Source of the DNA: Lewinella sp038528965
GTDB taxonomy: Bacteria > Bacteroidota > Bacteroidia > Chitinophagales > Saprospiraceae
Direction of reading: 5' to 3'
Length of the DNA stretch: 64,000 nucleotides
NCBI GenBank assembly: GCA_038528965.1
Contig: JBCBEC010000006.1
Location: 124,001-188,000 of the forward strand
Below, in pieces: positions 61,444-64,000 of this stretch. Each line of letters begins with the position of its first letter. Within the stretch, counting starts at the first letter, position 1. The position numbers and the translations under genes were made by a program. Under the pieces are notes generated by a model. That model ran no database searches. It had not been told where the DNA came from and saw only the letters and a program-made list of their open reading frames with translations.

Positions 61444-62289
61444 TCAAAGAAACAGCAGCCAAACCATTAGCGCCTGCAAAACCATAGTTCCGTCCAGTGC
61501 TCCGGTGAAGTAGTAATCGTGACGGTGAGGATGGGAGTACCGAATCAACAAGCCACTCACCAGCAAAGACAAAACCAAAGCAGCAGTAGTTAGGCCAGCG
61601 TATTGTGTGGTCCATAGGTTGAGCAGCACACACAGAAAGGCGATCCCCAACGCGGCATAAGCAATCCGTTTGGCCTGTTCTATGCCTAACTGTCCGGGAA
61701 TGGTACTTACTTCACCTTCCAAATCGAGAATCAAATCACGAATATCAAAGGGAATAGTGATCGCAAAGACGAAGAAGGCGCGTTCGATGAAGATTAACCC
61801 CAGGGTCTGATCGATTGCTCCACCCCAGTACATGACCGGCCCCACCACCGTGATCCAGGCCCAACAAAGAGCGATAAGAAAAATCTTTAGGTACGGAAAG
61901 TCGCGCAATCGGCGCCCCCGGAATAACGGCAAGACGTAGGCCAGAGCAAGTAAGGAGGGCATTAGCAATACCAACTGGGTCTGTAAAGGAAGCTGCCAAA
62001 AGAACCAAGCGCCCAGTAGGCCAGCCACCAGCATGTACATCATAATGTGCAACTGGAAGGTATTCATGATCTGGAAGCGCCCCGCATAAATTGGTGCTTT
62101 TTTCATGCGCATAGCAACCAGGCGATGCAGGGCATAAATGACCAAGGTGCCCGCCGCCACAAAGCCATCAAGCGCCGAGCTTCGCCATTCTCCAAAGTAT
62201 AGAAGCTGGGTCTGCACTTGCATCAGCCAGGCGGCTAGGGCGATCCAAAAATGGCCGTAGAGGAGCAGGTCGATAAACTTGCGGAGCAT
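61444..62289 (-). CDS. UbiA-like membrane prenyltransferase
   Basis: The protein has 281 aa and about eight hydrophobic segments. One of the two UbiA aspartate motifs is visible: DIRDLILDLEGEVSTIPGQLG (DxxDxxxD). The first motif (NDxxDxxxD) is not obvious; in its place is ALHRLVAMRMKK. This may be one of the Bacteroidota UbiA-like proteins with a variant first motif. Substrates (isoprenoid and aromatic) cannot be assigned. It is convergent with the OmpA-like gene. The M42 peptidase gene is upstream on the same strand, but a terminator lies between them. Confidence 0.78.
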   Translation of the reverse strand: MLRKFIDLLLYGHFWIALAAWLMQVQTQLLYFGEWRSSALDGFVAAGTLVIYALHRLVAMRMKKAPIYAGRFQIMNTFQLHIMMYMLVAGLLGAWFFWQLPLQTQLVLLMPSLLALAYVLPLFRGRRLRDFPYLKIFLIALCWAWITVVGPVMYWGGAIDQTLGLIFIERAFFVFAITIPFDIRDLILDLEGEVSTIPGQLGIEQAKRIAYAALGIAFLCVLLNLWTTQYAGLTTAALVLSLLVSGLLIRYSHPHRHDYYFTGALDGTMVLQALMVWLLFL

Positions 62290-62312
62290 ACGCCTAAAGG
62301 TAGGCTGAAAAC

Positions 62313-62342
62313 AAAAATGGTTCGGAAATCCGAACCATTTTT
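62313..62342 (-). terminator. Strong intrinsic terminator after the M42 peptidase gene
   Basis: AAAAATGGTTCGGA (62313-62326) pairs with TCCGAACCATTTTT (62329-62342), with a tight loop around AAAT. On the minus strand it is followed by GTTTTC, after a T5 run in the arm. It separates the M42 gene from the UbiA-like gene. Confidence 0.85.
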
Positions 62343-62410
62343 CTTACTACTTTCTTAGTACGATGATCTTTTGCCTAACACAGTGGGCCAAACAAATGAG
62401 CCTACGACAT

Positions 62411-63490
62411 CTAGAAGTATTTAAAGCTTTGTCCTGCCTCAATCTTTAGTAGGCTCTGGTAGATCAGCTCAATGACGCCTTCCACATCCTTTTTGTGGGC
62501 CATTTCCACTGTGGTATGCATATAACGCAAGGGTAATGATATAAGCGCCGAAGGAACACCGCCGTTGCTGTAAGCAAAGGCATCAGTATCCGTACCAGTG
62601 CGACGTGAAGCAGCTTCTCTTTGAATACTGATCTCGTTTTCTTCCGCCGTTTCAATGATCAGATCCAGGAGCTTATTGTGTACAGCAGGTGCGTAGGTAA
62701 GGGATGGACCGCGGCCCGCTTTTACATCACCGTGAATTTTTTTATCGATCAGTGGCGTGTGAGTATCGTGCGTGACATCCGTTACTAGCGCTACCTGCGG
62801 CTTAATGGTCTCCGCAATCATTTCGGCACCACGCAGGCCCACTTCTTCCTGCACTGAATTAACAATGTATAAGGAATACGGTAATTTAATTTCATTTTCG
62901 TGCAAAAGCCGCGCTACTTCCGCGATGCAAAAGCCCCCCATACGGTTATCTAGGGCACGACCTACGTAGTACTTGTCGTTGAACACCTCCATCTCGTCGT
63001 CGTAGGTGATCACACAACCGACGGTTACGCCCATTTCGAGTACCTCGTCCTTGTTCTTGGCACCAATATCGATGAATATATTCTCCAGTTTAGGCGTTAG
63101 GTTAGCATCCTTACCACGACGGGTGTGAATTGCCGGCCAACCAAATAGGCCCCGCACAATTCCTTTCTTAGTGTGAATATTCACCCGCTTGGAAGGAGCA
63201 ATGAGATGATCGGAGCCCCCATTCCGTACTACATACAAGAAGCCATCATCCGTTATATAATGTACAAACCAGGAGATCTCATCAGCGTGGCCTTCAATAA
63301 CTACTCGGTAATCCTGCCCAGGATTGATAACACCGTAGAGCGTACCATAATTATCGAGGTGGTAATCGTCGATGTAGGGTTTGATGTACTCCAGCCAGAG
63401 TTGCTGCCCGGGGGCTTCAAAGCCCGTTGGGGAAGCATTATTGAGATAACGACGCAGAAATTCTTCTGAAGATTGGTTTATGATCGACAT
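62411..63490 (-). CDS. M42-family metallopeptidase
   Basis: The protein has 359 aa from the ATG at 63490; a GTG at 63508 is an alternative. Domain hallmarks: YLNNASPTGFEAPGQ, VIEGHADEISWFV (His and Asp metal ligands), GRALDNRMGGFCIAEV, NSVQEEVGLRGAEM (Glu ligands), ALVTDVTHDTHTP and RRTGTDTDAFAYSNGGVPS. M42 members (FrvX/glutamyl aminopeptidase-like) are two-metal cytosolic aminopeptidases. Alternative names such as endo-glucanase are historical. The preferred residue is not determined. Confidence 0.94.
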   Translation of the reverse strand: MSIINQSSEEFLRRYLNNASPTGFEAPGQQLWLEYIKPYIDDYHLDNYGTLYGVINPGQDYRVVIEGHADEISWFVHYITDDGFLYVVRNGGSDHLIAPSKRVNIHTKKGIVRGLFGWPAIHTRRGKDANLTPKLENIFIDIGAKNKDEVLEMGVTVGCVITYDDEMEVFNDKYYVGRALDNRMGGFCIAEVARLLHENEIKLPYSLYIVNSVQEEVGLRGAEMIAETIKPQVALVTDVTHDTHTPLIDKKIHGDVKAGRGPSLTYAPAVHNKLLDLIIETAEENEISIQREAASRRTGTDTDAFAYSNGGVPSALISLPLRYMHTTVEMAHKKDVEGVIELIYQSLLKIEAGQSFKYF

Positions 63491-63535
63491 GGTGTTCGTT
63501 GGTTTCACTAATGAAAAGCGCTTTACTCTTTTTTA

Positions 63536-64000
63536 CTATTGTCGGCTAAGAAATTGATCACTCCAAGCCACTGGATCCTTGCGCCAATCAGCCAGGAGCT
63601 GTTGTTGAGGCGCATCAATGTAGCCTGCTGCAAGAGCCTCCTCCAGCAGTGCATCATAATTACTTAAGGTCAGGAAAGGACATTCGGCCTTCGCAAAAGC
63701 GGTCTCAGCTTCAGCAAAACCATAAGTAAAGAGTGCGAGTACTCCCGCTACTTCACCACCAGCCTCGCGTAGGGCATCTACTGCCAACAAGCTACTTCCG
63801 CCCGTAGAGATCAGATCTTCCACTACGAGATAGCGTTCACTAGGATGCAGTTCGCCCTCAATCTGGTTCTGCCGCCCGTGGGCTTTAGCTTTACTGCGGA
63901 TATAGATGAAAGGTAAGTTCAGCCGATCCGCCAGCAACGCACCGTGGGGAATCCCCGCAGTAGCTACTCCGGCAATACCGTACAACTCACCAAACTGGCT
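63536..64000 (-). CDS. pyrE: Orotate phosphoribosyltransferase, C-terminal part (gene runs off the right edge)
   Basis: The last ~155 codons. The frame is open through base 64000 (SQFGELYGIAGVATAGIPHG), so the gene starts outside the window. Seen: GVATAGIPHGALLADRLNLPFIYIRSKAKAHG and the PRPP loop VVEDLISTGGSS, with IEGELHPSE between them. It converts orotate and PRPP to OMP in pyrimidine synthesis. The C-terminal extension FLTLSNYDALLEEALAAGYI is also typical of PyrE from this phylum. Confidence 0.92.
   Translation of the reverse strand, partial: SQFGELYGIAGVATAGIPHGALLADRLNLPFIYIRSKAKAHGRQNQIEGELHPSERYLVVEDLISTGGSSLLAVDALREAGGEVAGVLALFTYGFAEAETAFAKAECPFLTLSNYDALLEEALAAGYIDAPQQQLLADWRKDPVAWSDQFLSRQ

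Overview
The window comes from a Bacteroidota genome, probably the Saprospiria/Lewinella side of the phylum. That placement is inferred from several signs. Ribosome binding sites are weak or absent. Several TAnnTTTG-type -7 boxes lie upstream of genes. Families typical of the phylum are present (DUF3857/transglutaminase, OmpA fusions, a LytTR regulator, COG2509). I saw no tRNA, rRNA, CRISPR array, transposase, integrase or phage lysis, packaging or head gene.

Bases 1-31415 are dominated by one block of 19 minus-strand genes (31415 down to 500) that reads as a full extracellular contractile injection system (eCIS, the Afp/PVC/MAC class of headless phage-tail devices). In transcription order: sheath, inner tube, zinc-ribbon baseplate/hub assembly factor, proline-rich linker protein, Pvc16-like tail terminator (DUF4255), AAA+ ATPase (Pvc15-like), a 77-aa protein, a giant 2298-aa protein with two DUF4157 zincin modules, CIS tube/adaptor protein, LysM protein, gpD-like hub, gpV/gp5-like spike, an 87-aa protein, gp25, two gpJ/gp6-like baseplate wedge proteins, a gpI-like tail protein, a 1241-aa DUF6519/beta-helix protein and a two-domain beta-sandwich protein. 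Most genes are 4-50 bases apart or overlap by 4 bases, so they are probably transcribed together. The sheath is separated from the tube by about 150 bases that can fold into a long hairpin. Only one sheath and one tube gene are present, the sheath is about twice the usual length, the hub and the Afp7-type adaptor are each split into two genes, and no PAAR tip or standard tape measure is obvious. A partial galT lies to the left.

Bases 32097-38637 carry secreted and regulatory accessory genes: an esterase with a TPR tail, an AraC-type regulator followed by a bleomycin-hydrolase-like lipoprotein, a secreted beta-rich protein and a subtilisin-like protease. The rest, about 38.8-64 kb, is mainly housekeeping or envelope related: succinate-semialdehyde dehydrogenase, a long RluA-type pseudouridine synthase, a TPR/DUF3857/transglutaminase protein, a dihaem cytochrome c lipoprotein, a YegP-like protein, a patatin, an orphan LytTR response regulator, serine acetyltransferase, DoxX, a COG2509 flavoprotein, two secreted DUF4097-like proteins, KdsA, an outer-membrane barrel, an anti-sigma factor without a neighbouring sigma factor, LepA, a double-OmpA protein, a UbiA-like prenyltransferase, an M42 aminopeptidase and a partial pyrE. 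Several clear intrinsic terminators and two repeat-rich intergenic regions (38.64-38.82 and 61.20-61.34 kb) separate these units.

The most interesting elements are the giant dual-DUF4157 protein with a His-rich C-terminal domain, the enlarged sheath, the candidate host-binding beta-helix, and the unexplained dyad-symmetric sites upstream of the eCIS operon.
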